Positions 8,126-16,511 of a DNA stretch of 64,000 bases are shown here, one piece after another. Source of the DNA: Streptomyces flavochromogenes (GTDB lineage Bacteria > Actinomycetota > Actinomycetes > Streptomycetales > Streptomycetaceae); the NCBI RefSeq assembly GCF_000717595.1, contig NZ_JNZO01000045.1, forward strand, positions 43,521 to 107,520. The letters are read 5' to 3'. The notes below the pieces were generated by a model that was given only the letters and a program-made list of their open reading frames with translations, did no database searches and was not told the origin of the DNA. Positions within the stretch are counted from its first letter, which is position 1; the number at the start of each line of letters is the position of its first letter. The translations under genes and the position numbers were made by a program.

Positions 8126-8475
8126 ATGAACGAACCCACACCCCCGAACAGCTCGCGGCCGGCGAGGCGCATGGGCTGACTCCGCCCATGCGCGCGTTCC
8201 TGCGCGGCGAGACTGACGAGGAACTCCAGACGGACGCTGCGGCGTTCCTCGAAGCCTTCGGCACCCCTGAGCCGCCCGCCCCGGTCTACCGTTCCGGCGG
8301 TCCCCGCGGAGTCGATGTGGCGAGCTCGGGTGGACGAGGGGGCTTCAGTGCTGGCGCCGCCCTCTACCGCGAGCGTCACGGGCTCGACGAGGACGGCAAG
8401 GGGCCCGAGAAGAAACCGATGCCGACCGGAAACCGCAACCCGTTCGCCGAGAGTGGCTACAGCATGGAGCGCTGA
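8126..8475 (+). pseudogene. Phage-type assembly/structural protein, frameshifted near its start
   Basis: GGAGAGG lies 8 bases before ATG 8126, an excellent initiation site, but that frame stops after 17 residues. The adjacent frame carries a continuous sequence: PEQLAAGEAHGLTPPMRAFL, ETDEELQTDAAAFLEAFG, then a glycine-rich stretch, LYRERHGLDEDGK and a C-terminus GNRNPFAESGYSMER. The acidic helix and NPFxxxSY tail are reminiscent of small head-assembly proteins of actinophages, but I cannot name the family. One base too many or too few in the C run near 8140 would explain the break. Confidence 0.45.
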
Positions 8476-8527
8476 GGGACTCCGCACCTCGGAGGGGCAA
8501 CCCTTGGGGCCGCCCCTTCCGAAGACG

Positions 8528-8737
8528 TCAACGCTTGAGGTACTGGAGCACGATAAGGCCCGCACCCGTAACCGCGAGGCACGCAGTCCCCGCCTTGGTG
8601 AGGCCGTCAAGAACGGTGCCACCAAGTTCGGTGACGACGATAAAGGAAAGAAGGCCGACCACCGCACCGACGAGCATCACGATGATGATGTCGCGAACCG
8701 GGTGCGCACAGATAGTGGTGGTGCCGCTGGACGTCAC
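8528..8737 (-). CDS. Small two-helix membrane protein, possibly holin-like
   Basis: 69 residues, intact. GTG 8737 is preceded by the near-ideal site GGGAGGAAACAGC. Two transmembrane segments are evident: about residues 17-37 (IIIVMLVGAVVGLLSFIVV) and 49-66 (TACLAVTGAGLIVLQYL), with a short charged loop between and a C-terminal KR. Size, topology and the phage context suggest a holin or a phage accessory membrane protein. It is the best-preserved gene of the remnant. Confidence 0.6.
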   Translation of the reverse strand: MTSSGTTTICAHPVRDIIIVMLVGAVVGLLSFIVVTELGGTVLDGLTKAGTACLAVTGAGLIVLQYLKR

Positions 8738-9236
8738 GCTGTTTCCTCCCGAGTGTCACTGATGCGTACTGCATGGAGACATGACTCACCTGTCGGTGTG
8801 GTCTCCAGCTAGGAGCCGACAAGGCGGCTCCTGGGCCTACGCCGTCACAGCGAGGCCAAATACGATCAGTTCGTCCTTTTCGGATTCGGGAAGGGTCAGG
8901 CGCGTGTGTAGGTTTCCAGCCGGTACACGCGCCGATCAAGCTACAGCACGGCCAACTACCCTGCAAGTAGACATTGTTCGGCGACGCAGGGGCTACAGGT
9001 GGCAGGGGGGTGACCCGGGGTGGGGCAGATGGGGAGACCGTACAAGTGCTGGTGCGCTCCCCGTGTACGGGTCTGGGGGATCTGAACGAGCGGGCCCGCG
9101 CGGACTTGCCTGGCAGTAGGCCTGGAGGCGCCCGCACAGCCCCTTCTAGGGGGCGCTGAGCGTCGACCCTGCCCTGAAAGCGTGACTCGCCGGCATGGCT
9201 GACGTCATGAAACACGCAGGTGGGAGGCTTGAAAGT
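8738..9236. other. Gene-free part of the prophage remnant with one hairpin
   Basis: No coding region was recognised in these 499 bases. A perfect hairpin (AGGAGCCG, 6-base loop, CGGCTCCT) lies at 8811-8832. It could be a terminator or a processing site. Confidence 0.4.
8811..8832. terminator. 8-bp hairpin in prophage remnant
   Basis: AGGAGCCG pairs perfectly with CGGCTCCT across the loop ACAAGG. No T tract follows. Its role as a terminator is likely but not shown. Confidence 0.4.
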
Positions 9237-9738
9237 GTGACGCGCCCCTACTGCGATGAACCCATGAAGAGGACGTGTGCAATGTGCCCCACTGAGCTGC
9301 CGCTCCTGGCGCGCTCTCACGCACGCACCTGTTCTCCTCGCTGCCGTAACAGACTCTGCGACGTGGAGCACGTACAAGGACGCCGCCACTTCGACGGCCG
9401 GCGCCGGTCTAGGTTTCGTCCTCAGCGACGTCGACGACATCGTCTGCATCGACCTGGACCACCGTTTGAACCCGCTCACGGGCCGTCTGACGCCGTGGGC
9501 CGCAGCTATCGTGCGCGATGCGGGCACCGCCTACGTAGAGGTGTCCCCGTCCGGCGATGGACTGCATATCTGGGGCCGCGCGGACGTCCGGCAGGGACAC
9601 TGCATCCGACGCCCTGACGGTACGGCCGTGGAGATCTACGGGACCGGCCGGTCCATCGCAATGACGGGCCGCCGGCATGGCTCCTGCCCGTCGATCCTCG
9701 CGGACATCTCCGCGGTGGTGAACACGCTGACGGCGTAG
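9237..9738 (+). pseudogene. Zinc-finger/primase-polymerase-like phage protein, internally deleted
   Basis: GGGAGG lies 7 bases before GTG 9237. The first frame encodes VTRPYCDEPMKRTCAMCPTE, then HARTCSPRCRNRL, with four cysteines typical of the zinc finger that opens these actinophage proteins. Near 9355 the frame shifts and the sequence jumps to DSATWSTYKDAATSTAGAGLG, then DIVCIDLDH, YVEVSPSGDGLHIWGRA and GTGRSIAMTGRRHG, the primase/polymerase-like domain with its conserved DLDH acidic motif. About 40 residues that normally join the two parts seem to be missing. The product would be non-functional. Confidence 0.6.
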
Positions 9739-9741
9739 AGG

Positions 9742-10020
9742 CTAGCTCCCGCCTGTGAACTCCTTGACAGCTACCGCGACAGCTACAAGCAGACTGAGCA
9801 AGCCGAAGATGGCGCCAAGCGCCGTGTTGAGATTGGCATGGAAACGACGTCTGCCACAGCAGGCTTGGACGCACGATGAACTTCGTGTACTTCCTGAGCA
9901 CTTGGGTGCGCTGCAGATCAGAGACAAGCTGGTGCAGCTTGTCTTCAGCCGTCGTACGGGTCGAGTGGCGCACCTGAAGGCGGGTATCCCAACTGAGATC
10001 CCACGAACCGGTGGCCACGA
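9742..10020 (-). pseudogene. Small tail-anchored membrane protein remnant
   Basis: Two minus-strand frames together read as one plausible protein. The first gives DLSWDTRLQVRHSTRTTAED, KLHQLVSDLQRTQVLRKYTK and FIVRPSLLWQ. A shift near 9850 leads to RRFHANLNTALGAIFGLLSL and LVAVAVAVKEFTGGS, a terminal transmembrane helix. Neither frame alone is convincing, so a frameshifted gene is the simplest reading. The family is unknown. Confidence 0.35.
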
Positions 10021-10116
10021 GCATACCGGCTGGAAGCACACAGGAGGTGACATCGCCGGACCAGGCCCCGCCGCAAAGCGCCGCCACTGCAGAACAGCCT
10101 GACTGCCCCCAACCCG

Positions 10117-10144
10117 AAGGCCCCAGCGTGCCGCTGTGGGCCTT
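10117..10144 (+). terminator. Strong intrinsic terminator within phage remnant
   Basis: AAGGCCCCAGCG and CGCTGTGGGCCTT form a 12-bp stem with one bulged base around a TGC loop, followed by TT. Hairpins of this shape commonly sit between late genes of Streptomyces phages. The next phage frame begins 30 bases downstream. Confidence 0.65.
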
Positions 10145-10173
10145 TTGCATGCCCACAGCGAGAGGTACCCCCC

Positions 10174-10412
10174 ATGACTGACCCGACCAAGTGCGCACGG
10201 CCGAACTGCGCTTCGCGCCGATGCCGACGATGACGACCACGGGTGACATCGTCATCGATCCGTATTGCTCCATCCTCTGCCGGATGTGGGCGGAGTACGC
10301 CCTCGCACTCGTGCGGACGCCATGGTCGCCGCGCACTGAGTGGGAGTCCAAGCAGATGTTCACTCTGGATGCCGTCCTGAACGGGCGCGCGCAGCCGACG
10401 AAGATCGTCTGA
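10174..10412 (+). pseudogene. Phage hypothetical protein, frameshifted
   Basis: ATG 10174 opens MTDPTKCARPNC, then stops within 20 codons. The neighbouring frame continues with MTTTGDIVIDPYCSILCRMW, AEYALALVRTPWSPRTEWES and a helical C-terminus to the stop at 10412. In combination it looks like one small cysteine-containing protein encoded immediately before the tape-measure gene, to which its stop is fused (TGATG). Function unknown. Confidence 0.45.
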
Positions 10413-11145
10413 TGGCCGTCGACCACGACATTGTGGGCAGTGTCGGCGTCGAGGTCGTGCCCATCGCGCCGACCTTCCACCGTCACATGGAGCGGGTCGT
10501 CATTCCCGCTGCGGAACAGGTCGGCCAACAGGCCGGCCGCATCCTCGGTGACCGCATGGCAGACGCGATTGTCCGGCAGGTTGCCGCCTTCAAGGCGATG
10601 CCGAAGCTGAACGTGAGCCTGGCTGACGGCGGAGTCACGTTCTCCCGATCTTCGCGCGAGGCGTGGACGGCGCGAAGGCCTCCCTTCCAGGCCTGACACC
10701 GCTAGTCATCGGCGCCGCGAGCGCGGTCCAGACGCTCATGGACACGGCGTCCGCGCATGAAGACGCCGTTCTGGAAGGGCCTCAAAGCAGACCTGAAGGA
10801 GAACGTAGAGCCGGCGATCGTCGGCTTCGGCGTGGCTTTCGGGAACGTGCTGAAGGGCATGGCGGGAGTGATCGACGCCTTCCTACCGCACATGGACGGC
10901 ATCGCGAAGCGGTCGGACTCGATCACCGGTTCGCGAAGTGGGGGAGCCTTAAGGGGTCGCCAGCGTTTGAGAGGTTCCTCGACTACGTCAAGGGAAGCGC
11001 GCCGAGCGTTGGAGTCCTCATCGGCAGCATCCTGACGACGTTGATCACCACCGCACAGACGTTGAGCTCCGTCTCATCGGCGTTCATGACCGTTGTCACG
11101 CCGTTGTTCGACGCCATCTCGTGGCTCGCTACGAACGTCCCGGCG
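10412..11145 (+). pseudogene. Phage tail tape-measure protein remnant
   Basis: ATG 10412 starts MAVDHDIVGSVGVEVVPIAP, followed by a helix with EQVGQQAGRILGDRMADAIV, the typical N-terminus of actinophage tape-measure proteins. Later segments appear in other frames: LPGLTPLVIGAASAVQTLMD near 10690, FWKGLKADLKENVEPAIVGF and FGNVLKGMAGVIDAFLPHMD near 10770-10900, and FERFLDYVKGSAPSVGVLIG near 10970 followed by a hydrophobic stretch. At least three frame changes and a large internal deletion are needed, since whole tape-measure proteins normally exceed 1,000 residues. No stop is assigned; the similarity fades near 11145. Confidence 0.7.
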
Positions 11146-11210
11146 TCATCGCCTGTACGGAGCACACCGGGCGGACCGGTCACGCGATTTTCGCCCGCCG
11201 GTACGAGGAC

Positions 11211-11232
11211 CTGTACATACCAGTAGGTACAG
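11211..11232. promoter_or_regulatory. TetR-type palindromic operator before the ABC exporter operon
   Basis: CTGTACATAC, a 2-base spacer CA, and GTAGGTACAG form a 22-base inverted repeat with 9 of 10 positions matched. Symmetry, length and the GTAC core are typical of TetR-family operators. It lies 186 bases before the SHOCT gene that opens the exporter operon. No TetR gene is nearby; the sequence directly upstream is prophage debris. Confidence 0.55.
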
Positions 11233-11345
11233 AAGGGAAGCAGGGCCGGAGCCGCCCCGTACTCCCGCCGTCGTACGCGCGATGCCGCTGCCCGTACGAC
11301 GCGCCGGGCCCCCGCCCGGAGGGAGCCTCGAACCACGGAAAAAGA

Positions 11346-11400
11346 CCACCACGGCGCGGCGATCACGGCGCATCCACCACAGCGCGGCGATCACGGCGCA
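11346..11400. repeat. 28-base tandem duplication
   Basis: Two consecutive copies of a 28-base unit (11346-11373 and 11374-11400), nearly identical; the shared core GCGCGGCGATCACGGCGCA is exact at 11354 and 11382. It lies in the leader between the palindrome and the SHOCT start. Confidence 0.7.
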
Positions 11401-11418
11401 CCGAGGAGCTGAACCCTC

Positions 11419-11718
11419 ATGAACACACTCGCCCACGCGGGCCCCGGCCCGTGGGTCCTTCTCTTCCCCCTCGTCTGGGCGGCGGTGATCGTCGGCATCG
11501 TCACGATCGCCCGCCGCGCCGGATGGCGCCGCGGCCGCGGGCCGTGGCGCGACGTCGGCCCCGGCCGGGCCGAGGGGCCGGACGGCAGCTCGCCCATCGC
11601 CCTCCTCGGCCACCGTTTCGCCGCCGGGGAGATCGACGAGGACGAGTACTGGCGGCGGCTGACCGTCCTCGAAGAGCAGTTCGGCCGCCGTACCGACTCC
11701 AAGGGGCACCGGGCATGA
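11419..11718 (+). CDS. Small membrane protein with SHOCT domain
   Basis: 99 residues. One N-terminal transmembrane helix (about residues 12-32, WVLLFPLVWAAVIVGIVTIA) precedes a basic Arg/Gly-rich linker. The C-terminal SHOCT motif, about 30 residues (ALLGHRFAAGEIDEDEYWRR, LTVLEEQF), follows; SHOCT domains mediate oligomerisation. GAGGAG precedes ATG 11419. Its stop overlaps the start of the ABC ATPase (ATGA), so translation is coupled and the protein probably assists or regulates the exporter. Confidence 0.85.
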   Translation: MNTLAHAGPGPWVLLFPLVWAAVIVGIVTIARRAGWRRGRGPWRDVGPGRAEGPDGSSPIALLGHRFAAGEIDEDEYWRRLTVLEEQFGRRTDSKGHRA

Positions 11719-12578
11719 CCACCACCGAGAAGCGCCTCCGGACCGTGCCCGCCGCCGTCCGAGTCGTCGACGCCGTCAAGGTCTACGGGCGCGGCGACAC
11801 GGAGGTCAGGGCCCTGGACGGGGTGAGCGTCGACTTCCCCGTCGGTCGCTTCACGGCCGTCATGGGCCCTTCGGGCTCCGGCAAGTCCACCCTGATGCAC
11901 TGCGCCGCCGGGCTCGACACCCTCACGTCCGGCGCCGCCCTGCTCGGCGACACCGACCTCGCCACGCTCGACGACCGCCGTCTGACGCTGCTGCGCCGCG
12001 ACCGGATCGGCTTCGTCTTCCAGGCCTTCAACCTGCTGCCGACCCTCACCGTCGCCGAGAACATCACCCTGCCGTCGGCCCTCGCCGGCCACACCGTGGA
12101 CCGGGAGCGGTTCGACCGGATCGTCGACGCGGTCGGGCTCCGGGACCGTCTCCACCACCGGCCGAGCGAGCTCTCCGGAGGACAACAGCAGCGTGTGGCC
12201 GTCGCCCGCGCGTTCGCCGGAGACCCGGACGTCGTCTTCGCCGACGAACCGACCGGCAACCTCGACTCGCGCTCCGGCGAGGAGGTCCTGCGCCTGCTCG
12301 GCCGTACGGTGCGGGAGACCGGCCGTACGGTCGTCATGGTCACCCACGACCCGGTCGCCGCCGCCCACGCCGACGAGGTGATCTTCCTCGCGGACGGCCG
12401 GCTCGTCGACCGGATGACGGCCCCCACGGCCGACCGCGTCCTCGACCGCATGAAGGCGTTCGAGACGGCGACCGGAACCGGGGCCCGAACGGGTGACGGG
12501 CACCCGGCCGACACCCACGACCCGCGGTCGGCCGACGGTCACCCGACCGCCCTCACCCCCGGGGGCGTGTCCCCGTGA
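11715..12578 (+). CDS. ABC transporter ATP-binding protein (MacB/LolD type)
   Basis: About 287 residues. All nucleotide-binding motifs are present: Walker A GPSGSGKST near residue 54, Q-loop (VFQAFNLLPTLTVAENI), signature LSGGQQQRVAVARAF, Walker B VVFADEPTGNLD, and the H-loop VTHD. The long loop between Walker A and the signature is typical of FtsE/LolD/MacB ATPases, which power FtsX-like permeases that export peptides, antibiotics or lipids. A C-terminal 45-residue tail rich in Asp, Thr and His is unusual. It overlaps the permease gene by four bases (GTGA). Confidence 0.93.
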   Translation: MTTTEKRLRTVPAAVRVVDAVKVYGRGDTEVRALDGVSVDFPVGRFTAVMGPSGSGKSTLMHCAAGLDTLTSGAALLGDTDLATLDDRRLTLLRRDRIGFVFQAFNLLPTLTVAENITLPSALAGHTVDRERFDRIVDAVGLRDRLHHRPSELSGGQQQRVAVARAFAGDPDVVFADEPTGNLDSRSGEEVLRLLGRTVRETGRTVVMVTHDPVAAAHADEVIFLADGRLVDRMTAPTADRVLDRMKAFETATGTGARTGDGHPADTHDPRSADGHPTALTPGGVSP

Positions 12579-15142
12579 GAACTCCCTCCGCCCCCGCCTC
12601 GCTCCGCCTCGCCCGCTCCTCCCTCGGCGCCCACCGGCGCCGGTTCCTCGGCACCTTCGTCGCCGTCCTCCTCGGCGTCGCCTTCCTCACCGGCACCCTC
12701 GTCATGGGCGACACCCTGCGCGCGAGTTTCGACTCGATGTTCACCGGCGCGAGCCGTGGCACCGACGCCGTCGTCCGCAGCGCCGTCACGGTCATCGCCC
12801 CGGGCGACGCCCAGGGCACCCGCGGCCCCGTCGACGCGGACCTCGCCGAGCGCCTCGCGCGCGTGCCCGGGGTCGCCGCCGCCGCGCCCCGGATCGAGGG
12901 CGCCGGCCAGCTCCTCGCCGCCGACGGCACCCCCGTCGGCGGCAAGGGCCCGCCCACCCTCGCCGGGAACTGGATCGACGACCCGGCCCTCAACCCGTAC
13001 AGGCTCGCGGAAGGCCGTGCGCCGAGCGCCCCCGGAGAGGCCGTCGTCAACCGGGGTGCCGCGAAGGCCGCGGGTCTCGCCCTGGGCGACACGACGGTCC
13101 TTCGCACCCCCGACCCGGTACGCGTCACCGTCGTCGGTCTCGCCACCTTCGGCGGCGCGGACGGCATGGGCCAGGTCACCTGGGCCGGTCTCACCCGCGC
13201 CGACGCCGAGCGGTATCTGACGGCACACCCCGGCGAGGCGACGAGCATCGCCGTACGGGCCGGGCCCGGCGTCTCCCAGGAGGAACTGGTCGCCGCCCTC
13301 GCCCCCGCCCTCCCGGACGACGTCGAGGCGATCACCGGGCAGCGCGCCGCCGAGGAGAACACCGAGATGGTCTCCGGCCGCTTCCTCAGCCTCTTCACGA
13401 CCTTCCTGCTGGTCTTCAGCGGCGTCGCGGTGCTCGTCTCCGCCTTCAGCATCCACAACACGTTCGCCGTGCTCGTCGCCCAGCGGACCCGCGAGAACGC
13501 CCTGCTCCGCGCGATCGGCGCCGCCCGGCGACAGGTCGTCGTCGGCACCCTGGCCGAGGCGCTGACCGTCGGTCTGCTCGCCTCCCTCGCCGGACTGCTC
13601 GCCGGCATCGGCGTGGCGGCCGGCCTCCAGGCCCTCTTCCCCGCGATCGGCTTCCCCTTCCCCGAGGGCGACCTGGTCGTGACCGGCACCTCCCTGGTGC
13701 TGCCGCTCGCCGTGGGCCTCGCGGTCTGCGCGGGCTCGGCGCTCCTGCCCGCCGTACGGGCCGGGCGCACGGCCCCGCTCGCCGCGCTCCGCGAGACGCA
13801 GGTGGACGCCTCGGGCACGTCACGCGCGCGCGTGGTGACCGGCGGCGTCCTGCTCGCCGTCGCGGTCGGCACGGTCCTCGCCGGTGTGCTCGGCACCCCC
13901 TCGCTGTGGCTCGCCGCGACCGGCGCGGCGCTCGCCGTCGCCGCCTTCGTGGTCCTCGGCCCGGTGGCCGCGTCGGTCGCCGTACGGGTCCTCGGCCGGC
14001 CCCTGCGCGGCGCCAACCGCGGGCTCGCGCGCCGCAACGCCCTGCGCAGCCCGGGGCGTACGGCAGCGACCGCGACCGCCCTGATGATCGGCGTCGCGGT
14101 GGTCACCCTCTTCACGGTCTTCGGCGCCTCCCTCAAGGCGACCATGGACCGCACGGTAGACCGCTCCTTCGCGGGCGACGTGGCCATCAGCGGCGCCACG
14201 TTCGGCGCCGGCGGCGCGGGCCTCAGCCCGCGCCTCGCACCGGCCGTCGGCGCGCTGCCCGAGGTCGACACCGCCGTGGGCCTGGGGCGCGGGGTGGCGG
14301 AGGTGGACGGCGAGGGCCGCGCCCTGACCGTCACCGACCCGGCCGCGCTCTCCCGGACCCTCGACCTGGGCGAGGTACGGGGGTCCCTGACCGGCCTCGG
14401 CACGGACGGGCTCGCCGTCGCCGCCGACGAGGCGGCCTCCGCGGGCCTGGCCCCCGGGCGGACGACCGAGCTCACGTTCACGGACGGCACCCGGCACACC
14501 TTCACCGTCCGGGCGGTCTACGAACGCTCCGACCTGGCCGGCGACTACCTCGTCACCCGCGAGGCCTGGGCCCCGCACCGTACCCAGGACTCCGACACCC
14601 TGGTCGCCGTCTCCTTCGCGGACGGGGTCGGCACCGAGGAGGGCAGGACGGCCGTGACCGAGGTCGCGGAGCGCTACGGGCAGCCCGAGGTGCAGACCCG
14701 GGAGGAGTACGCGGAGTCCTCGGCGGGAGGCATCGACATGATGCTCACCCTCGTGTACGCGCTCCTCGCCCTCGCCGTCCTGATCGCGCTGCTCGGCATC
14801 ACGAACACGCTGACCCTGTCCGTCCACGAACGGACGCGTGAGCTGGGCCTGTTGCGGGCCGTCGGTCAGACGCGGGCGCAGCTGCGGGCCATGGTCCGCT
14901 GGGAATCGGTCCTGGTGGCGGCGTTCGGCACGCTCGGCGGACTCGTCCTCGGCGGCTTCCTCGGCTGGGTGCTGGTCCGTGCCTCGGAGGGCTCGGGCGA
15001 CAGCGCGTTCGCCTTCGCCGTACCGGGGGTGCAACTGGCGACGGTGGCCCTGGTGGGTCTGTTCGCCGGCGCTGTGGCGGCGCTGCGCCCGGCGCGCCGG
15101 GCGGCCCGTCTGGAGATCCTCCGGGCGATCGCCACGGAGTGA
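12575..15142 (+). CDS. ABC transporter permease, FtsX/MacB-like double module
   Basis: 855 residues with two FtsX-type modules. The first transmembrane helix lies near residue 20-40 (FLGTFVAVLLGVAFLTGTLVMG), with an extracytoplasmic MacB-like domain to about 255. A helix triplet follows at about 265-415, containing the RTRENALLRAIGAARRQV coupling motif. A second extracytoplasmic domain (about 500-715) and a last triplet (about 735-845) contain the matching ERTRELGLLRAVGQTRAQL. Such exporters move peptides or antimicrobial compounds out of the membrane. Operon order SHOCT, ATPase, permease with two four-base overlaps. A terminator hairpin follows. Confidence 0.92.
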   Translation: MRTPSAPASLRLARSSLGAHRRRFLGTFVAVLLGVAFLTGTLVMGDTLRASFDSMFTGASRGTDAVVRSAVTVIAPGDAQGTRGPVDADLAERLARVPGVAAAAPRIEGAGQLLAADGTPVGGKGPPTLAGNWIDDPALNPYRLAEGRAPSAPGEAVVNRGAAKAAGLALGDTTVLRTPDPVRVTVVGLATFGGADGMGQVTWAGLTRADAERYLTAHPGEATSIAVRAGPGVSQEELVAALAPALPDDVEAITGQRAAEENTEMVSGRFLSLFTTFLLVFSGVAVLVSAFSIHNTFAVLVAQRTRENALLRAIGAARRQVVVGTLAEALTVGLLASLAGLLAGIGVAAGLQALFPAIGFPFPEGDLVVTGTSLVLPLAVGLAVCAGSALLPAVRAGRTAPLAALRETQVDASGTSRARVVTGGVLLAVAVGTVLAGVLGTPSLWLAATGAALAVAAFVVLGPVAASVAVRVLGRPLRGANRGLARRNALRSPGRTAATATALMIGVAVVTLFTVFGASLKATMDRTVDRSFAGDVAISGATFGAGGAGLSPRLAPAVGALPEVDTAVGLGRGVAEVDGEGRALTVTDPAALSRTLDLGEVRGSLTGLGTDGLAVAADEAASAGLAPGRTTELTFTDGTRHTFTVRAVYERSDLAGDYLVTREAWAPHRTQDSDTLVAVSFADGVGTEEGRTAVTEVAERYGQPEVQTREEYAESSAGGIDMMLTLVYALLALAVLIALLGITNTLTLSVHERTRELGLLRAVGQTRAQLRAMVRWESVLVAAFGTLGGLVLGGFLGWVLVRASEGSGDSAFAFAVPGVQLATVALVGLFAGAVAALRPARRAARLEILRAIATE

Positions 15143-15144
15143 GG

Positions 15145-15164
15145 GAGGGCCGGGGCAGGCCCTC
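15145..15164. terminator. Hairpin after ABC permease
   Basis: GAGGGCC and GGCCCTC form a perfect 7-bp stem with a 6-base loop, immediately after the permease stop and before the converging ATPase gene. Confidence 0.5.
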
Positions 15165-15177
15165 TCGGGCCGCCCCG

Positions 15178-15816
15178 TCAGCCCGTGCGGCCCGCCGGCA
15201 CCCGGCGAGCCGCGGCCACGGGCACGGCGGGGGCCGGCGCGAGCACGGGTGCGAGGGCCGGGGCGGGGGCGGGGGCAGGCTCGGCCGGGGCGCTGAGCGG
15301 TACGCCGGGGAACGGCGCGTACTCGCGGAACGGGCCCTCGGCCGCCGTGCCCAGCACGGCGTAGGAACGCGTCTCGACCGGGACGGCGGGCGTCGGCGCG
15401 GCGAGCGTGAACCACACCACCTTCCCGTCGGCCCCGCACGGGCGGACGCCCCAACTCTCGCTGACCGCTCCGACGATGGCGAGGCCGCGACCGGACGTGG
15501 CCAGCTCGTCGCCCCCGTCGCCCCCGTCGAGCGGGTCCGGGCAGCCGACGGCCTCCGGTATGCGGGGGTCGTGGTCCCGGACGGAGACCGTGAGACGGTC
15601 GAGCAGCAGCTCGATCTCGACGGTGCACCGCTTGTCCGGCTGGGCATGCCGGTGGACGTTCGTCAGAAGCTCGGTGACACCGAGCACGGCATGGTCGATC
15701 AAAGCGTCGAGCTGCCAATGACGGAGATGCGCGGAAACAATCCTGCGGACCTGTCCGATCCGCGACGGCAGGGCGTGTAGCTCCACCGCGTAATACCTGC
15801 TCGGCTCGCTGATCAC
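15178..15816 (-). CDS. RsbW-like histidine-kinase-fold ATPase (anti-sigma type)
   Basis: About 212 residues. The N-terminal 135 residues are a HATPase_c fold: N-box VLGVTELLTNVHRHA, G1 box VSVRDHDPRIP and G2 region GRGLAIVGAVSESWGV. The C-terminal 60 residues are a low-complexity Ala/Pro tail. Streptomyces has dozens of such proteins; they can phosphorylate STAS antagonists or hold sigma factors, but no partner is adjacent here. GTG 15816 is chosen over a start near 15909 because GGGGAG lies 8 bases upstream and the family begins with VISEPSRYY. Confidence 0.85.
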   Translation of the reverse strand: MISEPSRYYAVELHALPSRIGQVRRIVSAHLRHWQLDALIDHAVLGVTELLTNVHRHAQPDKRCTVEIELLLDRLTVSVRDHDPRIPEAVGCPDPLDGGDGGDELATSGRGLAIVGAVSESWGVRPCGADGKVVWFTLAAPTPAVPVETRSYAVLGTAAEGPFREYAPFPGVPLSAPAEPAPAPAPALAPVLAPAPAVPVAAARRVPAGRTG

Positions 15817-15998
15817 GGCTGCGACTCCCCGAAGTAGTCCGGAAGAAGACGAAGATTCGGATCTCACATGCGGTACAGCAGGGTGGCGACCTGAGCGCAC
15901 TGTCACCACCGGTCAACCCTCGGTGAGGTGGTTCCAGGGTGAGCCAGTGGTGAGCGTCCCGCAACTCACGGCGACCCGCGACTCGCCGAGCCGTCGCT

Positions 15999-16325
15999 TC
16001 AGCGCCGTCCCGCCGCCCGCTTCAGCGCCGCCAGGAACCGCCCCGACTCCTCCGACGCCCCGCGGCCTTCGTCCCCGGTGGCGCCGCCCTTGTCGAGGGT
16101 CAGCCGGTAGCGCGTGCCGTTCACGGTGGCCACCGCCTCGTCGGGCTTCGCGAACCACGGGCGCCCCGCCCGGACCGCCGTCACGGGCGCGCTGTCGATC
16201 TCGCTGCCGTAACTCGTGAGGAGGGCGAGCCGCCCGTCCTCGATCCGCACCTCGCCGGCGCGTGTCAGTGAACGCGGCCAGCGGGCGATCCGTACGCCCC
16301 TGGCACTGAACTCGGGTTCCGACAT
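15999..16325 (-). CDS. Conserved hypothetical protein
   Basis: 108 residues without signal peptide or membrane segment. The predicted strands ([58 protein letters not shown]) followed by a C-terminal helix suggest a PH-like beta domain of the kind seen in many small actinobacterial proteins. Codon usage supports a real gene. The gene stands alone between two genes facing other ways; no function can be given. Confidence 0.65.
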   Translation of the reverse strand: MSEPEFSARGVRIARWPRSLTRAGEVRIEDGRLALLTSYGSEIDSAPVTAVRAGRPWFAKPDEAVATVNGTRYRLTLDKGGATGDEGRGASEESGRFLAALKRAAGRR

Positions 16326-16511
16326 GCCGATCCGCCCCTTTCATCCGGTTGCCCTCCCAGTGTGCCGGGCCGCCGCGGCCCGCACCAGGGGCCCTTCCGT
16401 ACGGCGTCCGCAAGTCATCCCTATGGAGAGTCAAAGGAAACGTTTGCCCAGGTGAGAGGGGTATTGTCGGCGGCGGGGGAGTACCGGGGAAGTGATCGAG
16501 GAGAGGCGCGG

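Larger units (their letters stand above)
7682..11150. mobile_element. Decayed prophage remnant
   Basis: The segment is visibly less GC-rich than its flanks and contains only scraps of phage genes: an assembly-protein-like fragment, a small two-helix membrane gene, a zinc-finger/primase-like fragment, a phage-type hypothetical and tape-measure fragments. Most are frameshifted or internally deleted. The left edge cuts into a DUF4865 gene; the right edge is blurred around 11150, shortly before an ABC exporter operon. No integrase, terminase or capsid gene remains and no flanking direct repeat was found, so the original attachment site cannot be placed. Confidence 0.75.

Noticed and set aside
9506..10699. 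A 397-codon minus-strand frame across the phage remnant
   Set aside because: It crosses a strong plus-strand terminator and the plus-strand tape-measure start; only a short internal part (about 9850-10020) looks protein-like and was listed separately as a remnant.
11121..11714. A 198-codon N-terminal extension of the ABC ATPase
   Set aside because: The extension is Arg/Pro-rich, runs through the tandem repeat and the SHOCT gene in another frame; the ATPase starts naturally at 11715 with an ATGA overlap.
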